This document shows positions 9,172-19,400 of a stretch of 40,482 bases of DNA, one piece after another. This stretch comes from Rhodospirillales bacterium (GTDB lineage Bacteria; Pseudomonadota; Alphaproteobacteria; Rhodospirillales; Defluviicoccaceae). Below the pieces are notes generated by a model that was given only the letters and a program-made list of their open reading frames with translations, ran no database searches and was not told the origin of the DNA. The position numbers and the translations under genes are program-made. The stretch lies in the NCBI GenBank assembly GCA_016793925.1, contig JAEULH010000068.1:1-40482 (forward strand), written 5' to 3'. Numbering within the stretch: the first letter of the stretch is position 1; each line of letters begins with the position of its first letter.

Positions 9172-10032
9172 ATGAGCACGGTTCGAACTGCAATTCTGCT
9201 CGCCGGGCTGACGGCCTTGTTTATGGTCGTCGGCTTTTTCATCGGCGGTCAGAATGGGATGCTGATCGCCTTGGCGATCGCGGTCGCCATGAATGCGTTC
9301 TCGTATTGGAACTCGGACAAGATGGTGCTGCGGATGTACGGGGCGCAGCAGGTCGACGTCCGCACGGCGCCGGAGCTCGTCGGTCTCGTCGAACAGCTCG
9401 CCTCGAGGGCCCAGTTGCCGATGCCCAAGGTGTTCATCATCGAAACGCCGCAGCCCAACGCCTTCGCGACCGGGCGCAACCCCGAGAACGCCGCCGTCGC
9501 CGTGACCACCGGACTGATCCGCCAGCTCAGCCACCAGGAGCTCGCCGGCGTGCTGGCGCACGAAATGGCGCACGTCAAGAACCGCGACACCCTGATCATG
9601 ACGGTCACCGCGACGCTGGCCGGTGCGCTCGGCATGCTCGCCAATTTCGGACTGTTCTTCGGCAACAACCGCGATAACCCGCTCGGCGCCATCGGCACCA
9701 TCCTCATGGTCATCCTCGCGCCCTTGGCGGCGATGCTGGTGCAGATGGCGATTTCGCGAACCCGTGAGTACGGCGCCGATCGCGCCGGCGCCGAGATCTG
9801 CGGCCATCCGTTGTGGCTGGCCTCCGCCCTGCAGAAGATCCAGAACGGCGCGCAGCGGATCGACAACCACCAGGCTGAGCGCAATCCGGCCACGGCGCAC
9901 CTGTTCATCGTCAATCCGCTGCACGGGCGCTCGATGGACAGCCTGTTTTCGACCCACCCCAGCACCGAAAACCGCGTCCTCGCGTTGCGCGAACTGGCGG
10001 CGCGCAAGGGCCAGTCCGGCCCCTGGGGCTGA
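9172..10032 (+). CDS. htpX: Membrane zinc metalloprotease HtpX
   Basis: Membrane-bound M48 endopeptidase that takes part in quality control of inner-membrane proteins. It has 286 residues from the ATG at 9172. Zinc ligands are in HEMAH (130-134), with the third in [15 protein letters not shown] (near 199). Two N-terminal hydrophobic segments ([20 protein letters not shown] and the next stretch) and a central pair around MLANFGLFF and [13 protein letters not shown] anchor it. The frame stays open to a TTG at 9160, but GGAAGAG at 9162-9168 is the ribosome-binding site for the ATG at 9172. rsmB follows after 29 bases. In some bacteria htpX responds to heat shock; I see no clear sigma-32 promoter here. 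Confidence 0.95.
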   Translation: MSTVRTAILLAGLTALFMVVGFFIGGQNGMLIALAIAVAMNAFSYWNSDKMVLRMYGAQQVDVRTAPELVGLVEQLASRAQLPMPKVFIIETPQPNAFATGRNPENAAVAVTTGLIRQLSHQELAGVLAHEMAHVKNRDTLIMTVTATLAGALGMLANFGLFFGNNRDNPLGAIGTILMVILAPLAAMLVQMAISRTREYGADRAGAEICGHPLWLASALQKIQNGAQRIDNHQAERNPATAHLFIVNPLHGRSMDSLFSTHPSTENRVLALRELAARKGQSGPWG

Positions 10033-10061
10033 AGGCGTCGCTTCCGGTCGGTTCCGCGTCG

Positions 10062-11363
10062 GTGAGGCCGGCCAAGGGTCCGTCGCCGGCCGATCCGCGC
10101 GCCGTCGCCTTCGACATCCTGAACATGGTTTTCGGAGACGGGCGCGCCGCCGACGAGGGCTTCGACCGACACCCCGGGGCGGCGAGCCTCGACGGCCGCG
10201 ATCGCGCCTTCGCCCTGAACCTGGTCGCGACGACGCTGCGTCGCCTCGGCCAGATCGACACGATCGTCGCGGCGCTCGTCGAGCGGCCGATCCCGAGGCG
10301 TGGGGCCCAGGCGCGCAATCTGATCCGGCTGGGCGTCTGTCAGCTCGCGTTTTTCCGCACTCGGGCGCATGCCGCGGTCGATACGGCGGTCGAACTGGCG
10401 CGCACGCGCGGGCCGACCCGACCCTACGCCGGCCTGGTCAACGCTGTGCTCCGCCGCGCCGCCGGCGTGGTCGACGCAGTCGTCGCCGATCAGGACGCCC
10501 CCCGGATGAACACGCCGGACTGGCTTTGGCGGACCTGGAGCGCGGCCTACGGCGAATCGACGGCGCGCGCGGTCGCCGCCGCCCACCTGAGCGAGCCGCC
10601 GCTCGACCTGACGCTGAAGGGAGGCGACGCACCGGCCGGGCTCGATGCGCTCCGCCTCCCGACCGGCAGCCTGCGCCTCCGCCACAAGGGACCCGTTCCC
10701 GACCTGCCCGGCTTTGCCGCCGGTGCGTGGTGGGTGCAGGATGCGGCGGCGGCGCTGCCGGCGACGCTCTTCGGTCCGGTGCAGGGCAGCCGGGTGATCG
10801 ACCTGTGCGCGGCGCCGGGCGGCAAGACGGCGCAGCTCTGCGCGGCGGGCGCGGACGTCGTCGCCGTCGAACACAATGCCCAACGCGGCCGCCAGCTTCA
10901 GGGCAATCTCGCCCGCCTCGGGCTTGCCGCGGAACTCGTCGTCGCCGATGCGGGCGCCTGGCGGCCGGCCGAGCCGGCGGATGCGGTGCTCCTCGATGCG
11001 CCATGCTCGGCGACCGGCGCCATCCGCCGCCATCCGGACGTGGCATGGCTGAAAACGCCGGCCGCCGTCGCGGCTTTGGCCGCCATCCAGAGGCGGCTGC
11101 TGAACGCCGCCGTCGAGATGACGCGGCCCGGCGGCACGCTGATCTACTGCGTCTGTTCGCTCCAGCCCGAGGAGGGGCCGGCGTTGATCGAAGCGCTTCT
11201 CGAGAGCGCGCCTTCGCTCGAGCGTCGGCCGGTCAGCGCCGACGAGATCGGCGACCTGGCGGAGGCGATCACGCCGGCCGGCGACGTGCGCACACTGCCC
11301 TGCCACTGGCCCGAGCAGGGTGGCCTGGACGGCTTCTACATCGCCCGCCTGCGCCGAATCTAG
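10062..11363 (+). CDS. rsmB: 16S rRNA (cytosine967-C5)-methyltransferase RsmB
   Basis: Methylates C5 of C967 in 16S rRNA with S-adenosylmethionine. The 433 residues comprise an N-terminal NusB-like RNA-binding domain (to about 140) and a C-terminal Rossmann methyltransferase. Signatures are DLCAAPGGKT (247-256, cofactor loop), DAPCSATG with Cys315, and CVCSLQPEEG with Cys365. The two cysteines correspond to the product-release and catalytic residues known in this family. The start is a GTG at 10062 with only weak ribosome-binding potential; no better upstream start is seen after the htpX stop. It lies in the htpX-rsmB-heparinase-purH run. Confidence 0.94.
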   Translation: MRPAKGPSPADPRAVAFDILNMVFGDGRAADEGFDRHPGAASLDGRDRAFALNLVATTLRRLGQIDTIVAALVERPIPRRGAQARNLIRLGVCQLAFFRTRAHAAVDTAVELARTRGPTRPYAGLVNAVLRRAAGVVDAVVADQDAPRMNTPDWLWRTWSAAYGESTARAVAAAHLSEPPLDLTLKGGDAPAGLDALRLPTGSLRLRHKGPVPDLPGFAAGAWWVQDAAAALPATLFGPVQGSRVIDLCAAPGGKTAQLCAAGADVVAVEHNAQRGRQLQGNLARLGLAAELVVADAGAWRPAEPADAVLLDAPCSATGAIRRHPDVAWLKTPAAVAALAAIQRRLLNAAVEMTRPGGTLIYCVCSLQPEEGPALIEALLESAPSLERRPVSADEIGDLAEAITPAGDVRTLPCHWPEQGGLDGFYIARLRRI

Positions 11364-11542
11364 CGCTCCGCCACGGGGATTCGGGGGCGCTCCGGCCGGC
11401 TCGGCGGTGGTCCTGCACCGGGCGGCCCGCGCTGCGCCCCGCGCCCGGAGCGGCTTGCGGCTCCGGGGCCAACCTGCTACCACGCCTGGGTGGGGGTGCG
11501 CTGGCGCAATCCTCGAGGTTGAGTTAGCCCCGGCAGGGCAAT

Positions 11543-13408
11543 GTGAGTGGTTCAATCGACGGCTTCGGCGGCGGCTTGGCCCGCCGTTTGACTTTGGGAC
11601 GCGCGACGCGGTCGGTCCGCCACGTCTGGTATCGGTCCGCCGCCTACAATCGACTGTTGAGCTGGCAGCCGCAGATCGACCTGAAGCGGACGCTGCCGCT
11701 CCGCCCCGCCGTCAACAGCCGCGTCGTCGCCGAGGCGGTGCTTGACGGCCGCCTGCCTCTGGCCGGCCGTACCCTCCCGTTCGGCACGCTGCCGTGGTCT
11801 GTGCCGCCGCCGGGTCCCGGCGCCGGCGCTTTGATGCATGGCTTCAGTTGGCTGGTCGATCTCAAGACCCGCGGCGGGGAACCGGCGCGGGCTCGGGCGC
11901 AGGACCTGCTCCGCGGCTGGATCCGCGCCTATCCGCGCTGGGACGAGCTGGCATGGCGGCCCGGCATCCTTGGCCGACGCCTGATCGCCTGGATCACCTG
12001 CGCAGATTTCGTCCTCGCCAATGCCGATGTCGGCTTGCGCAACGCCTTCTACCGCTCGCTGAACATGCAGGCGCAGCACCTGTTGCGCGCGTTGCCGGAC
12101 GAGAGCGGCAGCGAAGCCGCCTTTGCCGGGATCACCGGCGCACTTGCCGCGACACTGGCGCTCGGGATCGGCGACAGGGGAGACGTACTCGGCGTTCTCG
12201 AACGCGAAATCGACCGCCAAGTCCTCGCCGATGGTTGCCACCTTCAGCGCAATCCCGCCGTCCACCTCGCGGTTCTGCGCCATCTCCTCGAGATGCGAGC
12301 CATGCTGATCGAGGCCGAGGCCGAAGTTCCGCTGTTTGTCGGCGGCACGATCGAGCGGATGGTCGCCATGTTGCGCTTCTTCCGCCACGGCGATGGCGGC
12401 CTTGCCCTGTTCAACGGCGGCAAGGAAGGCCTGGTCCATGTCATCGACGCGACGCTGGCAGAGGCTGCCGTGAAGGAGCGGCCGCCGGCGAGCGCGCCGG
12501 CCGGCGCCTTCGAGCGGCTTGCCGCCGGGCCGGTGCTGATCGTTCTGGACGGCGGCGGGCCGCCGCCAGCGGGAGCGGACCTGTTCGCCCACGCGGCGCC
12601 GGGCGCGTTCGAGATGAGCGTCGGCCGCGAGCGCCTGATCGTCAACTGCGGCGGCTTCGTCGGCGACGAGCCGAGCTGGCGGGCGGCCGTGCGCTCAACT
12701 GCGGCGCACTCGGCGGCCATGATCGATAATGTCAACGCCGTCGCGCTCGATGCCCGCGGCAACCTCCGCCGCCGACGCGTGGACGTTCGCGTCGTTCGCC
12801 GCACCGCCGAGGGCGCCAGTTGGCTGGAGGTCGATCACGACGGTTACGCCGCGCGCTTTGCCGCGATCTGCCGGCGGCGGCTGTACATGGACGCGCTCGG
12901 CGAGGATATCCGCGGCGAGGACGTTTGCGAAGGCCGCGGCGGGACGCGCTTCGTCGTGCGCTTCCATCTTCACCCACGGGTTGGCGTGGCCTTCGAGGAC
13001 GGGAGCGCCGGCGGGGGGGTGACCGGCATCCGCCTGACCCTGCCGGGCGGCGCGATCTACCGCTTCATCAGCATCGGCGGGACGATGGCGCTCGACGATA
13101 GCGTCTATCTCGGCGTCTCCGACGTGCCCGAGCCGACGCGGCAGATCGTCGTCAGCGCCGCCTTCGGGGCCAAGGTCGCTCGGATCAAATGGGCGCTTCG
13201 CCGGGTTGACCAGGATCTGCGTCAGCCGAGCGAAGCGAATGGCGGCGCGGTCGCGCCGGCGCCGGCGCCAGCCTCGGAGGCGAAGGCGCGGCCGGAACCG
13301 GAGACCACTCAGGAACGCGCAGCGCAGGCAACGTTGGACCTGCAGCCAAAGGCCGCACCGGGTCCCGCAACCGCGCAGGAAAATTCGGGCGAAGAGCCGG
13401 CCGGGTGA
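11543..13408 (+). CDS. Heparinase II/III family protein
   Basis: A 621-residue member of the heparinase II/III-like family. It has a helical N-terminal region (SWQPQIDLKRTLPLRP, then GFSWLVDL, about 45-105) and a beta-rich C-terminal domain. STAAHSAAMIDNVNAVAL near residue 387 resembles the conserved AHS block of the family. The last 65 or so residues are Ala/Pro/Glu-rich and look disordered. No signal peptide is apparent, so periplasmic polysaccharide degradation is not supported; the substrate is unknown. The start is a GTG at 11543: the ATG two bases upstream is out of frame and stops at once. It sits between rsmB and purH, with no polysaccharide genes nearby. Confidence 0.88.
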   Translation: MSGSIDGFGGGLARRLTLGRATRSVRHVWYRSAAYNRLLSWQPQIDLKRTLPLRPAVNSRVVAEAVLDGRLPLAGRTLPFGTLPWSVPPPGPGAGALMHGFSWLVDLKTRGGEPARARAQDLLRGWIRAYPRWDELAWRPGILGRRLIAWITCADFVLANADVGLRNAFYRSLNMQAQHLLRALPDESGSEAAFAGITGALAATLALGIGDRGDVLGVLEREIDRQVLADGCHLQRNPAVHLAVLRHLLEMRAMLIEAEAEVPLFVGGTIERMVAMLRFFRHGDGGLALFNGGKEGLVHVIDATLAEAAVKERPPASAPAGAFERLAAGPVLIVLDGGGPPPAGADLFAHAAPGAFEMSVGRERLIVNCGGFVGDEPSWRAAVRSTAAHSAAMIDNVNAVALDARGNLRRRRVDVRVVRRTAEGASWLEVDHDGYAARFAAICRRRLYMDALGEDIRGEDVCEGRGGTRFVVRFHLHPRVGVAFEDGSAGGGVTGIRLTLPGGAIYRFISIGGTMALDDSVYLGVSDVPEPTRQIVVSAAFGAKVARIKWALRRVDQDLRQPSEANGGAVAPAPAPASEAKARPEPETTQERAAQATLDLQPKAAPGPATAQENSGEEPAG

Positions 13409-13491
13409 TCTGCCCGTGCGTCGAGCGGCCGGGTTCTGCTATAGACACCGGCCACTGCCCGTCGACCACCGCCTGAGGGAGCCTGCCTTCG

Positions 13492-15063
13492 ATGTCCGCG
13501 CCCATTCGCCGCGCCCTGATCTCCGTTTCCGACAAAACCGGCATCGACGACCTCGGCCGGGCGCTCGGCGCGCACGGCATCGAGATTCTCTCCACCGGCG
13601 GGTCGGCGGCGGCGCTGCGGGCGGCGGGGGTCGCGGTGACCGAGGTTTCCGACTTTACCGGTTTCCCGGAGATCATGGACGGTCGGGTCAAGACCCTGCA
13701 GCCGGCCATTCACGGCGGGCTGCTCGCGGTCCGCGATAATCCGGAGCACCAGCGGGCGATGCGCGAGCACAATATCGCGCCGATCGACCTTCTCGTCGTC
13801 AACCTCTATCCGTTCGAGGCGACGGCGGCGTCGGGCGCGGACTTCGCCGCCTGCATCGAAAACATCGACATCGGCGGCCCGGCGCTGATCCGGGCGGCGG
13901 CGAAGAACCACGCCTCCGTCACCGTCGTGGTCGATCCGGCCGATTACGCCCGTCTCGTCGACGAGTTGCGCGACGGCGACGGGGCGACGACGCCGGAATT
14001 CCGCAAGGTCCTGGCGGCGAAGGCCTACGCGCGCACCGGCGCCTACGACGCCGCCATCGCCGGCTGGTTCAACGGCGCCCTGCGCGAGCCCTTTCCGGAC
14101 CGCCTCGTTTTCGCGGGCGTGCGCAGGCAGGCCCTTCGCTACGGCGAGAACCCGCACCAGGCAGCGGCCTTCTATGTCTCCGGCGACGGCCGGCCCGGGG
14201 TCGCGAGCGCAGCGCAGATCCAGGGCAAGGAGCTCAGCTTCAACAACCTCAACGATACCGACGCCGCATTCGAACTTGTCGGCGAGTTCGAGGCCCCGGC
14301 GGTGGCGATCGTCAAGCACGCCAACCCCTGCGGCGTCGCCGTCGGCGAAACGCTGGCCGAGGCCTACGCGGCCGCCCTCGCCTGCGATCCGATCAGCGCC
14401 TTCGGCGGCATTATCGCCCTCAACCGGCGGCTCGACGGTGCAACCGCGGCCGAAATCGCCAAGTTGTTCGTTGAGGTGGTCATCGCCCCGGACATCGACG
14501 ACGACGCTCGCGCGGCGCTGGCGGCGAAGAAGAACACCCGCGTCCTTGTCGCCGGCGCCGTACCGGATCCGCTCGGCCCCGGGATGACGATGCGTTCGCT
14601 CGCCGGCGGCTACCTGCTGCAGAGCCGCGACAACCGGCTGACCGGCGACACCATCAAGGTCGTCAGCCGGCGTTCGCCCAGCAACGCGGAGATGGCGGAC
14701 CTGAGGTTCGCCTTTGCCGTCTGCAAGCACGTCAAGTCCAACGCCATCGTCTTCTGTCGCGGCGGGCGCACCGTCGGCGTCGGCGCCGGACAGATGAGTC
14801 GCGTCGACTCGGCCCGGCTTGCCGTTTGGAAGGCCGAGGAAGCCCGGACCGCAGCGGGCGAGACGGAGGCGCGGACGATACGCTCGGTCGTCGCCTCGGA
14901 CGCGTTCTTTCCCTTTGCCGACGGCCTGATCGCCTGCGCCGAGGCCGGCGCCACCGCCGTGATCCAGCCCGGCGGCTCGATGCGCGACGACGACGTCATT
15001 GCCGCCGCCGACGAGCGCGACATGGCGATGGTCTTCACCGGCATGCGCCACTTCCGCCACTGA
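13492..15063 (+). CDS. purH: Bifunctional AICAR formyltransferase / IMP cyclohydrolase PurH
   Basis: Performs the last two steps of IMP synthesis: formylation of AICAR with 10-formyl-tetrahydrofolate, then ring closure. The 523 residues match the family length. The N-terminal cyclohydrolase domain shows [12 protein letters not shown] at residue 5, [25 protein letters not shown] and [17 protein letters not shown]. The transformylase domain shows [27 protein letters not shown], the catalytic KHANPCG (K275, H276), [13 protein letters not shown] and the C-terminal [25 protein letters not shown] lies ten bases before the ATG. A TATAGA element about 50 bases upstream could be a -10 box, but no matching -35 is clear. 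It is the last gene of its run and converges on the transporter gene. Confidence 0.97.
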   Translation: MSAPIRRALISVSDKTGIDDLGRALGAHGIEILSTGGSAAALRAAGVAVTEVSDFTGFPEIMDGRVKTLQPAIHGGLLAVRDNPEHQRAMREHNIAPIDLLVVNLYPFEATAASGADFAACIENIDIGGPALIRAAAKNHASVTVVVDPADYARLVDELRDGDGATTPEFRKVLAAKAYARTGAYDAAIAGWFNGALREPFPDRLVFAGVRRQALRYGENPHQAAAFYVSGDGRPGVASAAQIQGKELSFNNLNDTDAAFELVGEFEAPAVAIVKHANPCGVAVGETLAEAYAAALACDPISAFGGIIALNRRLDGATAAEIAKLFVEVVIAPDIDDDARAALAAKKNTRVLVAGAVPDPLGPGMTMRSLAGGYLLQSRDNRLTGDTIKVVSRRSPSNAEMADLRFAFAVCKHVKSNAIVFCRGGRTVGVGAGQMSRVDSARLAVWKAEEARTAAGETEARTIRSVVASDAFFPFADGLIACAEAGATAVIQPGGSMRDDDVIAAADERDMAMVFTGMRHFRH

Positions 15064-15096
15064 GCGATTACGTCAGAGACCGGATCCTCTGCCTGC

Positions 15097-16422
15097 TCAG
15101 GCCGCAGGCGGCGGCGGAGCGGCCGGACGGCGAGCGTTGGGGACCGGGATCAGGAGCACCAGGCCGACGACGAAAAAGCCCAGGATCGTCGCCAGGCCGG
15201 CCCGCTGGGTGCCGAAGAGATCGGTGACCAGACCGAACAGGAAGGGGCCGAGGAAAGCCGTCGCTTTCCCCGCGAGGGCGAACAGGCCGAACATCTCTGC
15301 GTAAAGGTTCGGCGGCGCCAGCCTCGCCATCAGGGACCGGCTGGCGGACTGGGCCGGGCCGAAGAAGATCCCGAGCGGGAGGCCGAAGATCCAAAACAGG
15401 GTCTTCGACTCGACGAAGATCAGGATCGCCCCCAGCACGGTCAGCGCCCCGACGGCGATGAAGATCGTCGACTTCGGGCCGATCCAGTCGTCGATCCAGC
15501 CGAAGGCGAAGGCGCCGAGGCCGGCGGTGACGTTCATGGCGATGCCAAAGAGCAAAAGCTCGTTGAAGTCCATGCCGAAGGTGACGGCGGCGTAGATGCC
15601 GCCGACGGTGAACAGCGTGTTCAGCCCGTCGGTGTAGATCATGTGCGAGATCAGGTAGATCACCACCGACCTGTACTCGCGCACCCGGCGGAAGGTCGAG
15701 ATGATGGACGCGACCCCCTGCCGCGCGGCGGTGAGCGCGGGCACGCCCTTGGATCGGGTGTCGGGCGTGAACAGAAAGAAGGGCAGCGAGAAAGCGCCGA
15801 ACCACAGGGCCACGAGCAGGGCGGTCGCCCGCACCGGCTCGGCGGCTTCGGCGTCGAGGCCGAAAAGCGGCGGTTGCGGTCGGATCAGGACGACCAGCGC
15901 GACAACGAGGCAGACCAGCCCGCCGACGTAGCCCAGTCCCCAGCCCCAGCCGGAAATCCGACCGAGGATCGCCGGCGGGGCCAACGACGGCAGCATGGCA
16001 TTGTAGAAAATCCCGCCCATCTCGAAGGCGAAATTGCTCAGGGCGACGAACGCCAGAGCCCAGATGACGAAAGACGGCTCGGGCTTCGTGAACCAGAGCA
16101 TCGCCGTGGCGACGACGGCGATGAGCGTGAAAGCGCCGACCCACGGCTTGCGCCGGCCGGCGCTGTCGGCGATGGCGCCGAGGACGGGACCGGCGAGGGC
16201 GAGCGCCAACGCCGATGCGCTCATCGCGTAGGCCCACTGGCTCGTCCCGGTGACGTTGTCGACGGCGACGGCCTTGGCGAAATAGGCGGCGAACACGAAG
16301 GTGCTGATGACGGTCGGATAGCTTGAGTTGGCCCAGTCATAACCGCACCAGGCGGCAAGCCCGACGCGGTCGGTTGTAACCGGCGCCTCCTCCGCCGCCC
16401 CGGGCGCGTCCGCGTTCGCCAA
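15097..16422 (-). CDS. UMF1/Atg22-type major facilitator transporter
   Basis: A 441-residue membrane protein with about 12 hydrophobic segments. [18 protein letters not shown] at the first helix, [18 protein letters not shown] in the first loop, and [20 protein letters not shown] in the second half mark the UMF1 family, related to the yeast vacuolar amino acid exporter Atg22. Bacterial substrates are largely unknown. The start is a TTG at 16422, only three bases after the gdh stop. GGAGG at 16435-16431, eight bases upstream inside the gdh 3' end, decides it; no ATG or GTG start lies nearby. Co-transcription with gdh suggests a substrate linked to glutamate or other amino acids, but that is inference. 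Confidence 0.88.
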   Translation of the reverse strand: MANADAPGAAEEAPVTTDRVGLAAWCGYDWANSSYPTVISTFVFAAYFAKAVAVDNVTGTSQWAYAMSASALALALAGPVLGAIADSAGRRKPWVGAFTLIAVVATAMLWFTKPEPSFVIWALAFVALSNFAFEMGGIFYNAMLPSLAPPAILGRISGWGWGLGYVGGLVCLVVALVVLIRPQPPLFGLDAEAAEPVRATALLVALWFGAFSLPFFLFTPDTRSKGVPALTAARQGVASIISTFRRVREYRSVVIYLISHMIYTDGLNTLFTVGGIYAAVTFGMDFNELLLFGIAMNVTAGLGAFAFGWIDDWIGPKSTIFIAVGALTVLGAILIFVESKTLFWIFGLPLGIFFGPAQSASRSLMARLAPPNLYAEMFGLFALAGKATAFLGPFLFGLVTDLFGTQRAGLATILGFFVVGLVLLIPVPNARRPAAPPPPAA

Positions 16423-16425
16423 GCC

Positions 16426-19400
16426 TCAGACCTCCGCCAGCGTTCGAAGTTGACGACTGGCCACCGTGAGCATCGAAAGATCGACCTTTGGCGCGGCCGT
16501 GAGTTCGGCGATGAGGGCGCGGCTGCGATCGACGACCGGTCCGTGCGCGCGGCTCCAGGCTTCGATCGCCTCGTACCCGGTCCCCGCGCCGTTGTCGTGG
16601 ATGCGCGTGGTGATGTCGCGCTGGTGACCGTAGAGTTCCTCGATGACCGCGGCGACGGCCAGCCGCTGCCAGTAGCTGGTCACCGGCAGCTTTTCCGCCT
16701 GATAACGCAGCCACCCGAAGCCCAAAACCTCGCCGAGCGTGAAGTAGAGCACCGCCACCTCTTCCGCCGGAACGCCCCGAGCCGCGGCGATGCGAACGAT
16801 ATCGCAGGCCGAGGGCATGACGATGAGGTAGGCGACCCGGCGAGCCACGTCCTCCGGCACGCCGTCGTCCTGGTAGCGACGGGCGCGGTGGAGGATCCGG
16901 CTGTTGACGTCCTCGGGCAGCACCGATTCGATGCGCTCCGACAGGCCGGCGATCGGCGTGTCGAAGGCGGCGATGTTGACGGTGATGTCGATGGGAGAGC
17001 CCCCGTTGCGCAAAAACCACAGCGTCGCCCGCTCGACCAGACGCTGGACGTCGCGGTGCAGGGTGACCTGGACGGAGGCCGGCACGAGATTGTCGAGGGC
17101 CTCGATCTGTTCCCAGACCGAGCGCACCGAGAAGACGTCGCGCGCGACGATATAGGCGCGGGTAATGTCGACGACCGGCATCCCGGTCTTCTCGAAAATC
17201 TCGGTGACGAAGGTCCCGCCGACGCGGTTGATCAGGCTGTTCGTAATCGACGAGGCGACGATTTCTCGGCGGAGGCGATGGTTGGCGATGCGGTCCTTGA
17301 AGCGGCCCTGAATGGGGGTCGGGAAATAACGGACGACATCCTCGGCGAGGTGACGGTCGTCGGGCAGGTTCGAGGCGATCAACTGTTCGTAGAGCCAGAT
17401 CTTGCAATGGGAGAAGAGAACCGCGATCTCCGGCCGGGCCAGGCCCTGACGCGCGGCGCTGCGCTCGGCCAAAGCCTCGTCGTCGGGCAGGGACTCGACC
17501 GCCCTGTTCAGGTGCCCCTGGCGCTCGAGCGTGCGCATGAGCCGGATCTGGTTGTCGAGCGAGCCTGCGCCCTCCGCGGCAATCAGGGTGATGGCCTGGG
17601 TTTGCAGGTAATTGTCGCGCAGAACGAGTTCGCCCACCTCTTCGGTCATTTCGACCAGCAGGTTGTTGCGCTGCTTTGTCGTCAGGTCGCCGTCGGCCAC
17701 GACCGAATCGAGCAGGATCTTGATGTTGACCTCGTGGTCGGAACAGTCGACCCCGGCAGAGTTGTCGATAAAGTCGGTGTTGATGTTTCCGCCGGCGCGG
17801 GAGAAGGCGAGCCTTCCGAACTGAGTAATGCCGAGGTTGGCGCCCTCGCCGATGACCTTGCAGCGAAGCTCGCTGCCGTTGATCCGGACCGCGTCGTTGG
17901 CGCGGTCGCCGACATCGACGTTCGACTCGTGGTCGCCCTTGACGAAGGTGCCAATGCCGCCGAACCACAAGAGGTCGACAGCGCTTTTCAGCAGCACGCG
18001 GATGAGCGCGGCCGGTGTCATGCGCGCCGCGTCGATCCCGAACCGCGCGCGTATCTCCGGGCTCAGCGCAATCGACTTCGCCCGGCGTTCGAACACGCCG
18101 CCGCCCTTGGAGATGGCCGCAGGAGCATAGTCTGCCCAACTCGACCGCGGCAGCTCGTACAGCCGTCGCCGTTCCGCGAAGCTCGCGGCCGGATCCGGAT
18201 CGGGATCGATGAAGATGTGCAGGTGATTGAAGGCGGCCACGAGCTTGATGTGCTCGGAACGCAACATGCCGTTGCCGAAGATATCGCCGGCCATGTCGCC
18301 GATGCCGACCACGGTGAAGTCCTGGGTCTGGGTGTCGATGCCAAGCTCGCGGAAGTGGCGCTTGACCGACTCCCAGGTGCCGCGAGCGGTGATACCCATC
18401 TTCTTGTGATCGTACCCCTGGCTGCCGCCGGAGGCGAAGGCGTCGCCGAGCCAAAAGCCGTAATCCTGCGACAGACTGTTGGCGATGTCGGAGAAGGTCG
18501 CGGTGCCCTTGTCGGCGGCGACGACGAGATAGGGGTCGTCCGCGTCGCCACGGACGACATCCGCGGGCGGCAAAACCGCATCGACCGCCAGATTATCGGT
18601 GACATCGAGCAGGCCGCGAATGAGCGTCTTGTAGCAACCGATGCCCTCGGCCATGTAGGCCTCCCGATCGCCGGGGTCGGGCGCCTGCTTGAGGACGAAG
18701 CCGCCCTTCGCGCCGACCGGGACGATGACGGCGTTCTTGACCATCTGCGCCTTCATCAGCCCAAGGACTTCGGTGCGGAAGTCCTCGCGTCGGTCCGACC
18801 AGCGGATTCCGCCGCGCGAGACTTTGCCGCCGCGGAGGTGAATGCCTTCCATCCTCGGCGAGTACACGAAAATCTCGAACATCGGCCGCGGCAACGGGAG
18901 TTCGTCGATCGCCCGGCTGTCGAGCTTGAACGAGAGATAGGACTTGGGACCGCCGTCCTCACCCGACTGGAAATAGTTCGTCCGCCGGGTCGCCTCGACG
19001 AGATTGAAGAACCGCCGCAGGATCCGGTCCTGATCCGCGCTCGCAACCTGATCGAGACCCGCAGCGATCCGCTCGCGAACCGGAGCGGCGCGGGTCTCGG
19101 CGTCGCCGGCGCCGGCCGGGTCGAACAGAGCCTTGAACAGAGCGACGATCAGCCGCGCCAGCTCGGCATTGCCGATCAACGTCTGTTCCATGTAGGCCTG
19201 AGAAAAGGCGATGCCGATCTGGCGGAGATAGCGACAGTACGCGCGGATGACCACAACCTCGCGCCAAGTCAGACCACCGGTCAGCACGAGCGCGTTGAAC
19301 AGATCGCTCTCGACCCGACCGTCCCAGACGGCGAGGAACGTCTCCTGGAAATTCGCCCGAACCGCGCCAAGGTCGACCGCGACGGCCGAACGGGTCTGCA

